Shown here piece by piece: positions 50,401 to 58,336 of a stretch of 58,336 bases of DNA. Made by a program: the position numbers and the translations under genes. Source of the DNA: Planotetraspora phitsanulokensis (lineage in GTDB: Bacteria > Actinomycetota > Actinomycetes > Streptosporangiales > Streptosporangiaceae). The stretch lies in assembly GCF_016863295.1 (NCBI RefSeq), contig NZ_BOOP01000054.1, forward strand, positions 1 to 58,336. Reading direction: 5' to 3'. The notes beneath the pieces are model-generated. The model was not told where the DNA came from. It saw only the letters and a program-made list of their open reading frames with translations, and ran no database searches. Position 1 is the first letter of the stretch. The number at the start of each line of letters is the position of its first letter.

Positions 50401-53324
50401 ACGGCGCGGACGACACCGAGCTGGCCGCCGCAGCCAGGGTGGACGGACTGCCGAACACCATCCAAACCACGTTCGCCGACGGCAAGTTGAGCTACACCGC
50501 GACGGGCAACCTCGGGCTGACCATCGCCGCCAAGGTCGGCAAGGTGGCCGCGCTCTCCGGTCTGGGTGCGCCGCTCTTCGACAACGGGGTGGCCCTGGTC
50601 GGCCGTGGCTGCGACACCGGGGCGGGCTGCGCCAAGGACGACAGCGTGTTCTGCACCGCCTTCGCCCGCTGCCTCGGCGTGGTCGGCACCGTGCACCTGC
50701 CGGGGCTGCCCACCAAGCTGGATGTGGACACCCGCGCGCGGACCGTTCAACTCACCGGCTATCACCCTCCGTCGGCGCCGCTCCAGACGTATCTGCGGCT
50801 GACCGGACTGGTGGACAAGCTGCCGGATGTACGGGCGCTGGCCTCCCTCTCGGAGCTGCCCTCCGCGCTCGACCTGACGGTGGGTCCGGTGGACGTCAGC
50901 GGCGGGTCGATACGCTTCCGCTACGCGGCCTCGGCACCGCTGGGCACGCTCAGCTTCGACGCCGACCTGGCCACCACCGACACCACCTTCCGGGTGGTCC
51001 GTGGCCGGGCCGTGGTCGGCAACCTGCCCGCCACGGTGGACATCACCGGCACGATCGGCGACCGCACCACCATCGCGGTGCGCGACTCCGCGCCGGTGGA
51101 CTCGATCGCGGTCACCGTGACCAATGCGGACACCGGCTACCTGACCGCCTCGATCACCGGCGTACCCGCCACCGCGGACGTCCTGGTCGACCTTCCGGCC
51201 AAGCACTCCGAGACCACCATGTCCTCGCCGATCTCGGCGATCTCCTTCCTGGCCCATGTGCCGTACGGCGGCCGGACCTGGTCGGCCTTCGCCGACGTGC
51301 GCGGGATACCGTCCCGGTTCGACGCGGACTGGGGCAATGGCACCTACTCCTTCAAGGCCGCGCCGGGTACCACGCTTGACCAGGCCACGTTCGCCGTGAC
51401 CAACCATGCCGACGCGCTCGCCCCGAAGGGATCGCACCTGGCCGCGCACTACAACCAGACCAGTGGCAATCTGGACGGCAGTGCCTCCATCACCGGCCTG
51501 TCCGACGCCGGGTTCAACCAGAGCGGATCCTCCATCACCGCGAGCTACCACGCCGCACAGCAGACGATCGCGCTCGACGGCGACGTGGTGCTGTCGGCCG
51601 GTGGCGTGGACGACACCAGGTACGCGGCCCTCGGCCGGATCGGGCCGATCCCGGGCAGCGTGACCTTCACCTCCACCGGCGGCGTGATCACCTACTCGGC
51701 GGACCACACTTTGGACGTCGAGGTCCAGTTCTGGCTGGGCAAGGTAGCTGCGCTGACCGGGCTTCAGGCACCGCGCTACGACAACGGCGCCTCGGTGGTC
51801 GACGCCGGCTGCGCCAAGGGGGCGGGCGGCTGTGCGGACGGTGGTCCGTTCTGCACCACCGACCACGGCTGCTTCGGTCTGACCGGCATCATCAACGTCT
51901 CAGGCCTGCCGACCCAGCTGACCATAGATCCGACGAAGAGCAGCTACTCCTTCGCCGGGTACCAGCCCCGCGCCGACGCGCTCACCCTGTACGTTGACGA
52001 TTCGGTCTTCGTACAGTCCCCGCCGAGCCGAATCAAGGCCGAGGCGACCCTGACTGATCTACCTTCAGGAATCACCTTCACCCTTGGCCCGATCAAACTG
52101 ACCGGGACGCTGGACATCGCCTATCACTCGGACGTGCCGTCGGCCGGGAAGCTGGACGTGCACGCGCAGGCCGACCAGGTGCCGATCTTCGGCTCGACCA
52201 GCGCACTGGCTCACCTGGATCCGATCCCGGGCAGTCTGGCGATCAGCGGAACGGTCGGCTCGCCCACGTCGGTGACGGTCAAGGACTCTGCGGTGATCAA
52301 CTCGCTGTCGCTCCGGGCCACCGGAACCTTCAACGGGGCCCCGGCGACCGGCCTGGTGGCCTTGCGCGACGTACCCACCGACATGACCGTCGAGGCGAAC
52401 GGCTTCGGCAGCACCCAGGGTGACAACATCCCGACGTTGCACTACGTCGCGAACGACGGCCTGGACACCTTGGATGCCGACGTCCAGGTCGAAGCGAACA
52501 TGGTGAAGAACCTCAATCCGGGAATCATCGGCGCCGACGACCTCGAACTGCACATCACCAACCTCGGCCACCTGACCGATGTCGGGTTCAACCCCACGAC
52601 TCAGATCGCTGCGATCACCTCCACGCCGAAGACCGACGAGCTGAAGATGATCGGCAACCTGCATCTACGCGTGCCGAGGATTCAGCCCGACCCCGACATC
52701 ACCTTCTTCAACTGCCTGGGCCTGGTGAAGGGGCGGTTCTACGGACATGCGGAGGTGAAGGACAGCTGGATCAGCAACATCACCTTCGACCTGACGGACG
52801 TGCGGACCGCGAACCTGCAACCCGGCAACATTCGAACCGACTCGCTGTTCGGCAGTCTGCCGCGCGAACTCGGTTACCTGTTCCTGGGCTTTGACGGATC
52901 GTTCGGCACCGCCGGCATCTCGATGGCCGGGGTCCACCTCGACCTGGATATCGATCTGTACCTCAGGATCGACAAGATCGTCGGGCCCGACTTCTTCCAG
53001 GAGCACTTGAACCTGACCCGCCTCTACGACAGCGTGTACTTCCATCGCTACGACGACCAGCACCAGAGCGTGGACAAGTTCACCTTGACGGACTGGGGCA
53101 TCCCGATCGCCGACATCACGGTCACCGCCGTGCCCGGACTGGCGGAGGAGGTGCCCAACGCGGTCACTGTGCCCGGCGGCCGGCCCAGCTTGATCACCAT
53201 GCTGGACCCGGGCGGCGAGGTGGACGATTTCGTCTTCAACATTCTGGCGTACGCCGCCTGGCCGTACTCCGGCGATCACTCGCCGAAGCTCGACACCGGC
53301 AGTTCCGGAGGAGGAATCTGTTGA
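47484..53324 (+). CDS. Giant secreted repeat protein, function unknown
   Basis: 1946 aa. A signal peptide covers residues 1-36 (basic start, hydrophobic core, AIA-D). A Pro/Thr/Ala-rich stretch follows to about 170. The rest is built of beta-rich units with a recurring LPxxxxL...Y.ASS.I pattern (for example LPATASLDVDTAARKLDYQT). A larger ~400-residue module occurs twice, beginning near residues 822 (TGLPETMDFLLDLPARH) and 1224 (TGVPATADVLVDLPAKH). Each copy holds a four-Cys cluster (CDTGAGC...FCTAFARC and CAKGAGGC...FCTTDHGC), probably disulfide-bonded. There is no anchor or catalytic motif; the protein ends GGIC. It is coupled by a TTGA overlap to a lipoprotein. I do not recognise the family; a surface or secreted structural role is inference. 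Confidence 0.8.
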   Translation: MRQMRHRATLGRLLLTGSLSIVLMTGQLVGSGQAIADPAPAVTASASVSPTPTPTTATAAASTDTAQPQLAPKSAELRQNLTPVDPVNPPAGSVAVDRGPNKALQPIAPLPAVDPQPGTVAIDRAPVVPNPPVTPSPLTMPLHPAQELVDATAADATATLGRAGRLQPNGTPDLDARKLQPQVASAQFIDPAHPATLQDLTTALTSGNIPPPLPVDPLALLQKLPDGIPRITYRMCSESATKQVSCSLTLPLAVPAILDVTGDHTPDVLADLVPVAAPGDVVAAAQALLDVQQQLTAVQNRLNVVNDLLSDPLQVILHPELLVEKLQLTSLISDLQTALTDKTQALLDLVNLGVGLLQLRLPTSELAGEPLPAHVWAVYDLPTHKRVSVGFDGLRRGTTLPTGTLGLFTFNPIELARGVYDINARLLQGGAGDALAITAGLANVTADDAGNPYQPTVASARFSPVPSLFTAHARIDPGSSTTDQKVVVDSTSDKTTHLDTQVLSNRDGVDEFTQLAVDTLPTQVSATLTRPPGGKAVLNYQASSGIDKVLFADFGYAGAGLVNAVQATAAGIPTAFNAALANTDTGVSLDYTATSRLAALDVDVYDKAGGLVGRGSLRGIPTAVNLAADTKAGHVTFTGAQALDQATVAISRNLGSFVPYDGDHATIVTAGDALGVSARVTGLRQVDAYYDGHPRLSTTFEPGGQSFIAAGDLGGLHKARLEISNLPATASLDVDTAARKLDYQTSSVIHRVFAAYTNTATGPTLFATVSELPAKISLSYELVDKPRLQYQASSPLQKIEVFASLDHVETLRPQQDHYLSAAATGLPETMDFLLDLPARHLEGTQSDELTGLNVVARVPFAGRDWTAGADLAGVPAHFDADFTEGTYRFRGLSGPLGSAHLTVTNHAGQLAPTGLHLAVHYRQTTGDLDGSVSVRDLSWVEYAHAGGGQTFRLDTDTGGDPVFVDADVVLAANGADDTELAAAARVDGLPNTIQTTFADGKLSYTATGNLGLTIAAKVGKVAALSGLGAPLFDNGVALVGRGCDTGAGCAKDDSVFCTAFARCLGVVGTVHLPGLPTKLDVDTRARTVQLTGYHPPSAPLQTYLRLTGLVDKLPDVRALASLSELPSALDLTVGPVDVSGGSIRFRYAASAPLGTLSFDADLATTDTTFRVVRGRAVVGNLPATVDITGTIGDRTTIAVRDSAPVDSIAVTVTNADTGYLTASITGVPATADVLVDLPAKHSETTMSSPISAISFLAHVPYGGRTWSAFADVRGIPSRFDADWGNGTYSFKAAPGTTLDQATFAVTNHADALAPKGSHLAAHYNQTSGNLDGSASITGLSDAGFNQSGSSITASYHAAQQTIALDGDVVLSAGGVDDTRYAALGRIGPIPGSVTFTSTGGVITYSADHTLDVEVQFWLGKVAALTGLQAPRYDNGASVVDAGCAKGAGGCADGGPFCTTDHGCFGLTGIINVSGLPTQLTIDPTKSSYSFAGYQPRADALTLYVDDSVFVQSPPSRIKAEATLTDLPSGITFTLGPIKLTGTLDIAYHSDVPSAGKLDVHAQADQVPIFGSTSALAHLDPIPGSLAISGTVGSPTSVTVKDSAVINSLSLRATGTFNGAPATGLVALRDVPTDMTVEANGFGSTQGDNIPTLHYVANDGLDTLDADVQVEANMVKNLNPGIIGADDLELHITNLGHLTDVGFNPTTQIAAITSTPKTDELKMIGNLHLRVPRIQPDPDITFFNCLGLVKGRFYGHAEVKDSWISNITFDLTDVRTANLQPGNIRTDSLFGSLPRELGYLFLGFDGSFGTAGISMAGVHLDLDIDLYLRIDKIVGPDFFQEHLNLTRLYDSVYFHRYDDQHQSVDKFTLTDWGIPIADITVTAVPGLAEEVPNAVTVPGGRPSLITMLDPGGEVDDFVFNILAYAAWPYSGDHSPKLDTGSSGGGIC

Positions 53325-53809
53325 CGGTTTCATCCAGCGGCCCGCCGGTGGTACGCCACCGACGGGCCGCCGGCCTGATCGCCCTGCTGCTGGCCGCCGG
53401 GGGCAGCACAGTCAGCGGTTGCGGCACCAGGTGTACCGGGACCACGCTGCAGGTTCAGGCGGTCGAGGTCGGTGACACCCGTGCCCCGCTGACCGTCAGC
53501 GCTCGCTTGACCCGCGACGGGCGGCCCCTGGCAGGCGTCCAGGTGAAGCTGGCGGTGAACCTGGTCGGCGACGACAACGCGCATACCGACGCCCTGTTCT
53601 ACGCCGACACCGATGCCGACGGGCGCGCGAGCGTCACCCGGCGGGAGGGAGTCGCCGGACTCTCCTTCCCCAACCATCGGGTCACCGGGTACGCCGCGTA
53701 CTTCCAACCTCTGAGCCCTCTAAACGGGGTCGCCTACTGCTGGTCCAGCGCGGGCGCGCCGATCACCTGCCGCACCGGGGACGCCGTCGGGACGTGCCCG
53801 CGCGATTGA
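53321..53809 (+). CDS. Putative lipoprotein coupled to the giant secreted protein
   Basis: 162 aa, TTG start overlapping the upstream TGA (TTGA). Residues 14-33 are hydrophobic and end in STVSGC, a usable lipobox, so the protein is probably lipid-anchored outside. The mature domain (about 40-130) reads as an Ig-like or transthyretin-like fold: LTVSARLTRDGRPLAGVQVK and DTDADGRASVTRREG, similar to bacterial Big/CNA-B-like modules. Two to four Cys near the end may form disulfides. Its coupling suggests it works with the giant protein, for example as an anchor. Confidence 0.7.
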   Translation: MTVSSSGPPVVRHRRAAGLIALLLAAGGSTVSGCGTRCTGTTLQVQAVEVGDTRAPLTVSARLTRDGRPLAGVQVKLAVNLVGDDNAHTDALFYADTDADGRASVTRREGVAGLSFPNHRVTGYAAYFQPLSPLNGVAYCWSSAGAPITCRTGDAVGTCPRD

Positions 53810-53819
53810 CCCGTCCCCG

Positions 53820-54077
53820 ATGCCGACCGCCTCGGGCTCGGGAACGCACCCGGGCTGGGACTTCGACCCGGAGGCGATGGCCGCGGTAAGGGCGGCCGCG
53901 AGGCAGGGCGGCATGACGCTGATGCCCCGCGTGCGCGAGCAGGTCGAGCGGTTCTTCGACGGCTGGGAGATGGTCGCGCCTGGCGTGGTGCCGGTCAAGG
54001 ACTGGCGCCCCGACGACGCCCCGGCGATCGACGAGGGCCCGGCCTTCTACTGGGCGGGCATGGCGCGCAAGCCCTGA
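53820..54077 (+). pseudogene. C-terminal fragment of a DUF574 SAM-dependent methyltransferase
   Basis: 85 codons. VREQVERFFDGWEMVAPGVV then PVKDWRPDD and YWAGMARKP match the ending of the actinomycete S-adenosyl methyltransferase family (R...V.RFFDG.E.V.PG.V....WRP...Y..VARKP). The SAM-binding part is missing and no gene body precedes it, so it is a remnant. Confidence 0.7.
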
Positions 54078-54383
54078 CCCGGCCGAACGTCACCCGCCGT
54101 CGCCGCGGTCATGATCCTTGTCTGGGTGGTCACCGTTGACGCGGTTGGCCACGATCATGGCGAACAGCGGGATCGCTGGCGACCGCCACGGCCGCCGGGC
54201 CGGAGAAGCGGGCGATCACCGTGCCGGACAGCGCGAAGAGCAGCAGGGACGTTGTTGACAACGGCGTTAGCAAGATCCATTGGACGGCGACCGGCCCGGC
54301 GCGACATGCCAGTGTTGTCGCTCGGTGATCAACCAGCCCGCTGAATCGCGGAAGCATGTCGCTCCACCACCGTCACACCCGTT
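54078..54383. other. Gene-poor stretch with a membrane-protein remnant
   Basis: On the minus strand a short piece reads TSLLLFALSGTVIARFSGPA, which looks like part of a transmembrane protein, but no complete frame or family match is visible. No terminator was found. Confidence 0.35.
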
Positions 54384-55856
54384 TCATCGGCCGGGTTCTT
54401 CGAGCTCCGCTCGGGCCGGTAGGAGCAGGGCGGTGACGACCACACCCAAGGACAGCACCGCGCCGATGATGAAGGCCAGCCGCATGCCTGCGAGGTTGGC
54501 GAGCACCTCTGAGGCTCCCGCGGATCTCAGGACATCGGCTCGCGCGCTCATCACGGTGATCACGAGCGCGGTGCCGAAGGCCGCGGCGACCTGCTGCAGC
54601 GTGCTCAGGATGGAGCTGCCGTGGGAGTAGAGCTGCGGGGGAACCGCTCCGAGCCCGAGAGTGAATACCGGGGTAAAGGTCGCGGCCAGACTCACCATGA
54701 GCAGCGCGTGCAGACCGAGGAGTAGCCAGAACGGCATGGTCATCGTGACCTGTGTGAAGCCGGCGAGCGCGAGCGTGATTCCGATCGCGCCTGGAATGAC
54801 CAGAACCCGGCCGCCGAACCGGTCGAACAGGCGGCCGACGGTCGGACCGAGCAGCCCCATTGCGAGGCCGCCCGGCATCACGAGGAGTCCAGTCTCCAGG
54901 GGACTGAGCTCGCGGACGTTCTGCAGGTACAGCGGCAGCAAAATCATCGAACCGAGCATCGCCATGAAGGCCACCGACATCAGGATCAGCGCGACCGTGT
55001 AGGTGCGGTGGCGCAAGGTACGCAGGTCCATCAGCGGCACGCCGCGCCTTTGCAACGAAAGCTGGCGGACGACGAAGACGGCGATGGCGACCAGGCCGGC
55101 CGCCACGATCGCGGCGGCAACGCCGACGTCACCGCCCTGGAACCGGCTGAGCCCGTAGACCAGGCCGCCGAAGCCGGCGGCGGCGGTCACCACGCTCAAC
55201 CAGTCGATCGCACCGAACTGGGGCTCTCCAACGTTCTTCAGCTGCTTCAGGCCGCGCCATGTGATCACCGCGGCGATGGGGAGCACCACGGCGAACAGCA
55301 GCCGCCAGGACCCGAATTGGAGGATCACCCCCGAGACCGCCGGGCCCATTGCGGGCGCGACCGAGATGGCCAGGGTGACGTTGCCCATCACGCGGCCCCG
55401 GTCTTCCTGCGGCACCACCTGCATCAATGTGGTCATCAGCAGCGGCATCATCACGGCCGTCCCGGACGCCTGGATGATGCGGGCGCCGAGCAGCACTGCG
55501 AACGACGGCGCGACGGCGGCCAACGCCGTGCCGAGCATGAACAAACCCATCGCGGTGGCGTACGCGTGACGGGTGGACACCCGCTGCAGGAACCACCCGG
55601 TGATCGGGATGACAGCGGCCATGGTCAGCATGAAAGCGGTCGAGAGCCACTGCGCGGTCTGCTCGGTGATGTGCAGAGCGCCCATCAGCCGCGGGATCGC
55701 ATTGATCATGATCGTCTCGTTCAGGATGACCACGAACGTGGCGAGCACCAGCAGCCTGATCACGTCCGGGGTGCGCCCTGAAACGGCCGTCGCGGATTTG
55801 GCAGGTGAGTCAAGCTGTGGGGTGGACACGGCACCTCGTTGGGGGTTGTCGGACAT
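54384..55856 (-). CDS. MFS multidrug transporter, DHA2 (EmrB/QacA) type
   Basis: 490 aa from the ATG at 55856 with about 14 membrane helices, the DHA2 pattern. Helix 1 has VILNETIMINAIPRLMGALH (motif D1-like) and helix 5 has APAMGPAVSGVILQFGSWRL (motif C, the antiporter motif). The protein exports drugs by proton antiport across the cytoplasmic membrane; the substrate is unknown. No regulator gene is adjacent. The start is uncertain because no ribosome site is clear, and an in-frame ATG at about 55910 is possible. Confidence 0.9.
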   Translation of the reverse strand: MSDNPQRGAVSTPQLDSPAKSATAVSGRTPDVIRLLVLATFVVILNETIMINAIPRLMGALHITEQTAQWLSTAFMLTMAAVIPITGWFLQRVSTRHAYATAMGLFMLGTALAAVAPSFAVLLGARIIQASGTAVMMPLLMTTLMQVVPQEDRGRVMGNVTLAISVAPAMGPAVSGVILQFGSWRLLFAVVLPIAAVITWRGLKQLKNVGEPQFGAIDWLSVVTAAAGFGGLVYGLSRFQGGDVGVAAAIVAAGLVAIAVFVVRQLSLQRRGVPLMDLRTLRHRTYTVALILMSVAFMAMLGSMILLPLYLQNVRELSPLETGLLVMPGGLAMGLLGPTVGRLFDRFGGRVLVIPGAIGITLALAGFTQVTMTMPFWLLLGLHALLMVSLAATFTPVFTLGLGAVPPQLYSHGSSILSTLQQVAAAFGTALVITVMSARADVLRSAGASEVLANLAGMRLAFIIGAVLSLGVVVTALLLPARAELEEPGR

Positions 55857-56570
55857 GACGTGGTCATGGCTGGCGTCCCAGCCTTGGGTCTCACAAGAAG
55901 GTGTGGTCATGCAAAGACTGACCGGCGCCACCGACAAAACTCATCGCCCGTGCCCAGCATCCCGGCAAGTGATGCGAAATGTCACCCGGATTCACCGGCG
56001 GCGGAGATCTCCGCGTCTGCGTCGCCGTACACCGGGTAGTGCTTCGCGTCGCGGACGCATGGGGGAGCTTCCCACTCCCCGACCCTGCTGCCAACACCAC
56101 TTAATCCGTAGTGAAGGGCAAGGCCCGGGTCGATACCATCCGCTCCTGCTCTGGCAGTAGATGCGGTCGGTGCCGTGTTTCCTCGCGCGGTGTATGGGCC
56201 TACTGGTTTGGCGTCGTGGGGACACCGCGATACCAGGTTTCCCAGATTGGTCGGGCGAGTAGCGGAGTGCGGTCGTCCCCGCCGTCGGTGAGAGTGACGT
56301 CGATCAGGGTGCCCCCAAGGACGGACGGGCGCGCACCAGTGATAATCAGGCCCGTGCCGGCGCGCGGACCGCCGGTGACAGCGCTCTGATCGCCGCAGGA
56401 CATGGGGGACGAAGGTGTGATCAGCGTGCTCCGGTGCGGTCAACGCCTCACCGCTGTGATCAGGTGAAACGCCGGCGTTGATTTTCCGTGGGCGTTTTCT
56501 GTGTGGCCTCACTCGGGAACCATGGGATGGCAGCCTTCAGGAGGCTTCTCGGGGGAATGCTGGGGGATTA
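55857..56570. other. Long gap between the DHA2 exporter and the DUF2235 gene
   Basis: About 700 bp. It must hold the promoters of both genes. One short minus-strand frame (56200-56403) might be coding and is listed separately; other frames look like shadows or fragments. No repeat or RNA was recognised. Confidence 0.45.
56200..56403 (-). CDS. Small hypothetical protein, doubtful
   Basis: 67 aa. GTGLIITGARPSVLGGTLID and PLLARPIWETWYRGVPT are plausible protein sequence, and third codon positions are GC-biased. There is no family match, no ribosome site was seen, and it may be a fragment of a lost gene. Confidence 0.25.
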   Translation of the reverse strand: MSCGDQSAVTGGPRAGTGLIITGARPSVLGGTLIDVTLTDGGDDRTPLLARPIWETWYRGVPTTPNQ

Positions 56571-58298
56571 ATGCGTCATCTCATCATGTGTTGCGACGGC
56601 ACCTGGAATACGCCAGAGGACGAGTCGGTCACCAATGTGCGCCGGCTGTACAACGCCCTCGCGGAGAGAGGCGAAGACGGCATCCCCCAATTGGCTTACT
56701 ACCAGCCTGGGGTAGGAACTCTGCGGAATAGGCTGCTGGGAGGTGGTGTAGGGCTTGGTCTGTCCCACAATGTCATGGACGCTTACCTCTGGCTGGCTGC
56801 TCGGTACGAGCCGGGGGACCGCATCGCGCTGTTCGGCTTCAGCCGTGGGGCCTACACCGCTCGCAGTCTCGCCGGAATGATCTCCGCGTGCGGGCTGATT
56901 GACATTACGAAAACGGACGAGGCCGCGCTCTGGCCTCAGATCAACGATCTGTACAACCGCGGATACCGGCAAAGAAAGCGCGATCCCCACTGGCGTGACG
57001 GGCTCACCTTCCGCTGGGACACGGAAGATCGTGAGCATATTCCGGTGCATTTCATCGGGGTGTGGGACACCGTCGGGGCGCTCGGCGTACCGGACTACAT
57101 GGGCTGGTTCAATCTCCTGGACCCGCTCCGCCAACACAACTTCCACGACCTGCGGCTCAATCCGCACATCAAGTACGCCCGCCACGCCGTGGCCATGGAT
57201 GAGCGCCGCAGCCCGTACACACCTGCCCTGTGGTCTGAGCCGTATGCGCCGGGACAGGACGTCAAGCAGGTGTGGTTCCCCGGCAGCCACAAAGACGTTG
57301 GCGGCGGCCACCTTCAGAAGGGGCTGAGCGACGGCGCACTGCGGTGGATGATCGACGAAGCGCGCGATGCAGTCAAGATCGGCTTCCACATGACGACCGT
57401 GGAGGACCAGATCGAGCCCAATCCGCTCGACGTCATGCATGACGACGAGCGCGGCGTGGTCGGCGTGCTTGAGCCGCTGGTCGACTCGGCGCTCAAGCCG
57501 ATGCTGGAGCCCATCATTCAGCCGCGGCCGCGTGCTGTGCCCCGGATCGACCCCAACGCGCCGAGCCGCCTTCTCCATACTTCGGTGTATGTGCGCTACA
57601 AGAACCCGCCCATCACCAGCGGGCCGTACCGCCCCACCCAGGTGCTCGCTCCAGGGCAGAGCAAGACGATCGAGGTGTTCGCCCACCAGGCGTGGAACGA
57701 GACAGGGCTCTACCTTGAACCCGGCGACTACCGCTTCACCGCTGAGGGCCAATGGCGGGACGCCGACATCCTGTCAGGTCCCGCCGGTACGACAGGTCTG
57801 CGTCGTTTCAACCCCTTGGTCGAGAAGGTCCGCCTCGTGGGCACGCTGCTGGGTCAAGGCCAGAACCTGTTCCGGATGGCGACCGGGAACAAGGTTGCGG
57901 ATTTCATCGGTGCACGCCGTGAAGAGGACATGCCGTGGATGTCGCTTGTCGGCGTCGTGGCCAACGATGCGATATCCGTCGACGGTGAGTTCAGGGCTCA
58001 CGAGCGCATCGCCATCGGTTCCGGCACGTGCTGCCAGGTGACGAAGAGCGGGTATTTCTACGCGTTCGCCAACGACGCATGGGGTTTCTACGGAAACAAC
58101 CGAGGCGGCGTGCAACTCACCGTGACAAGGATGTCCAGCGAGGAGCTGCGAACCGTTCCCGCACGTACCAGGCGGCGAGGCGGTCAGGCAGCTGTACCCT
58201 CCGCTGAGGAGGTCGCAGGTGAAGCTTCTCGGCCCGACGCTGCGCCTACTCCAACGCGCCGGAGGCGTCGGCCGGTCTCCGCCGAGAACGTCGTCTAG
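56571..58298 (+). CDS. DUF2235 alpha/beta hydrolase with C-terminal PA-IL-like lectin domain
   Basis: 575 aa; GGGGGA precedes the ATG. The N-terminal domain begins HLIMCCDGTWNTP (metal- or phosphate-type loop), has the nucleophile elbow ALFGFSRGAYTARSLAGMI (Ser in GxSxG) near residue 94, and FIGVWDTVGALGVP, all classical for DUF2235, the family of Tle1-type phospholipases. Residues about 370-545 resemble the PA-IL/LecA galactose-binding fold: VFAHQAWNETGLYLEPGDY, WMSLVGVVANDAISVDG and SGYFYAFANDAWGFYGNNRG. The tail is basic. A secreted or intracellular lipase or esterase with a sugar-binding module is likely; no signal peptide is seen. Confidence 0.87.
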   Translation: MRHLIMCCDGTWNTPEDESVTNVRRLYNALAERGEDGIPQLAYYQPGVGTLRNRLLGGGVGLGLSHNVMDAYLWLAARYEPGDRIALFGFSRGAYTARSLAGMISACGLIDITKTDEAALWPQINDLYNRGYRQRKRDPHWRDGLTFRWDTEDREHIPVHFIGVWDTVGALGVPDYMGWFNLLDPLRQHNFHDLRLNPHIKYARHAVAMDERRSPYTPALWSEPYAPGQDVKQVWFPGSHKDVGGGHLQKGLSDGALRWMIDEARDAVKIGFHMTTVEDQIEPNPLDVMHDDERGVVGVLEPLVDSALKPMLEPIIQPRPRAVPRIDPNAPSRLLHTSVYVRYKNPPITSGPYRPTQVLAPGQSKTIEVFAHQAWNETGLYLEPGDYRFTAEGQWRDADILSGPAGTTGLRRFNPLVEKVRLVGTLLGQGQNLFRMATGNKVADFIGARREEDMPWMSLVGVVANDAISVDGEFRAHERIAIGSGTCCQVTKSGYFYAFANDAWGFYGNNRGGVQLTVTRMSSEELRTVPARTRRRGGQAAVPSAEEVAGEASRPDAAPTPTRRRRRPVSAENVV

Positions 58299-58336
58299 CG
58301 CAGGTCGAGGATTCGCTCGCGCAACCACCTCGTCGG

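Noticed and set aside
49110-51866. 918-codon open frame opposite the giant secreted protein
   Set aside because: Shadow of the real gene; low-complexity Gly/Val/Arg sequence, no start signals.

Overview
The window looks like chromosomal DNA of a high-GC mycelial actinomycete, most likely Streptosporangiales (Nonomuraea/Actinomadura-like). Reasons: very GC-rich third codon positions, actinobacterial families (LAL regulator, DesK-type kinase, DUF2397/DUF2398/TIGR02680 proteins, GMC/P450/3Fe-4S ferredoxin), several starts 6-7 nt behind a TANNNT box (leaderless pattern), and scars of AICE-type integrative elements. No rRNA, tRNA or CRISPR array was found.

Layout. 1-9.1 kb: a secreted Ig-like protein, a small two-gene unit whose upstream member looks frameshifted, an MFS exporter, a GNAT acetyltransferase, dihydrolipoyl dehydrogenase, an ABC-F ribosome-protection-type ATPase with a structured leader, and an exported SRPBCC protein. 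9.1-19.8 kb: a GT2 glycosyltransferase with a CRP-consensus palindrome upstream, a tautomerase, an SDR divergent from a TetR regulator with two operator palindromes, a NarL/DesK-type two-component pair, an EamA transporter, an orphan HAMP histidine kinase whose 3' end is copied as a 36-bp tandem repeat, a NUDIX hydrolase, an anti-sigma-type ATPase, and tenA behind a TPP riboswitch. 19.9-27 kb: a Wadjet/MksBEF-like operon jetA-jetB-jetC, but no JetD nuclease gene in the expected place.

27-36 kb: a secreted lamin-tail-domain protein with four 381-bp repeats, a phytase/esterase-like domain and RTX-like repeats; a LuxR-family LAL regulator; WrbA quinone reductase sharing an 11-bp upstream motif with it; a small acetyltransferase; a ferritin-like membrane protein. 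36-40.5 kb: a lower-GC island of a P-loop (HPr kinase/PEPCK-like) protein, a divergent pyruvate-kinase-fold protein, a two-TM protein and a NUDIX hydrolase. It lies between a truncated P450 and a decayed AICE replication initiator (RepSA-like). It is the best candidate here for an undescribed system.

41-47.3 kb: a GMC oxidoreductase and a ferredoxin / ferredoxin reductase / P450 operon (a complete electron-transfer chain), then a graveyard of IS5-, IS481/IS3- and IS66-type fragments and a DUF2637 (AICE spread protein) remnant. 47.3-58.3 kb: a 1946-aa secreted repeat protein translationally coupled to a lipoprotein, a methyltransferase fragment, a DHA2 drug exporter, and a DUF2235 hydrolase with a C-terminal PA-IL-like lectin domain.

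A recurring feature is short tandem repetition at or just behind stop codons (after the orphan kinase, jetC, the LAL gene and wrbA).
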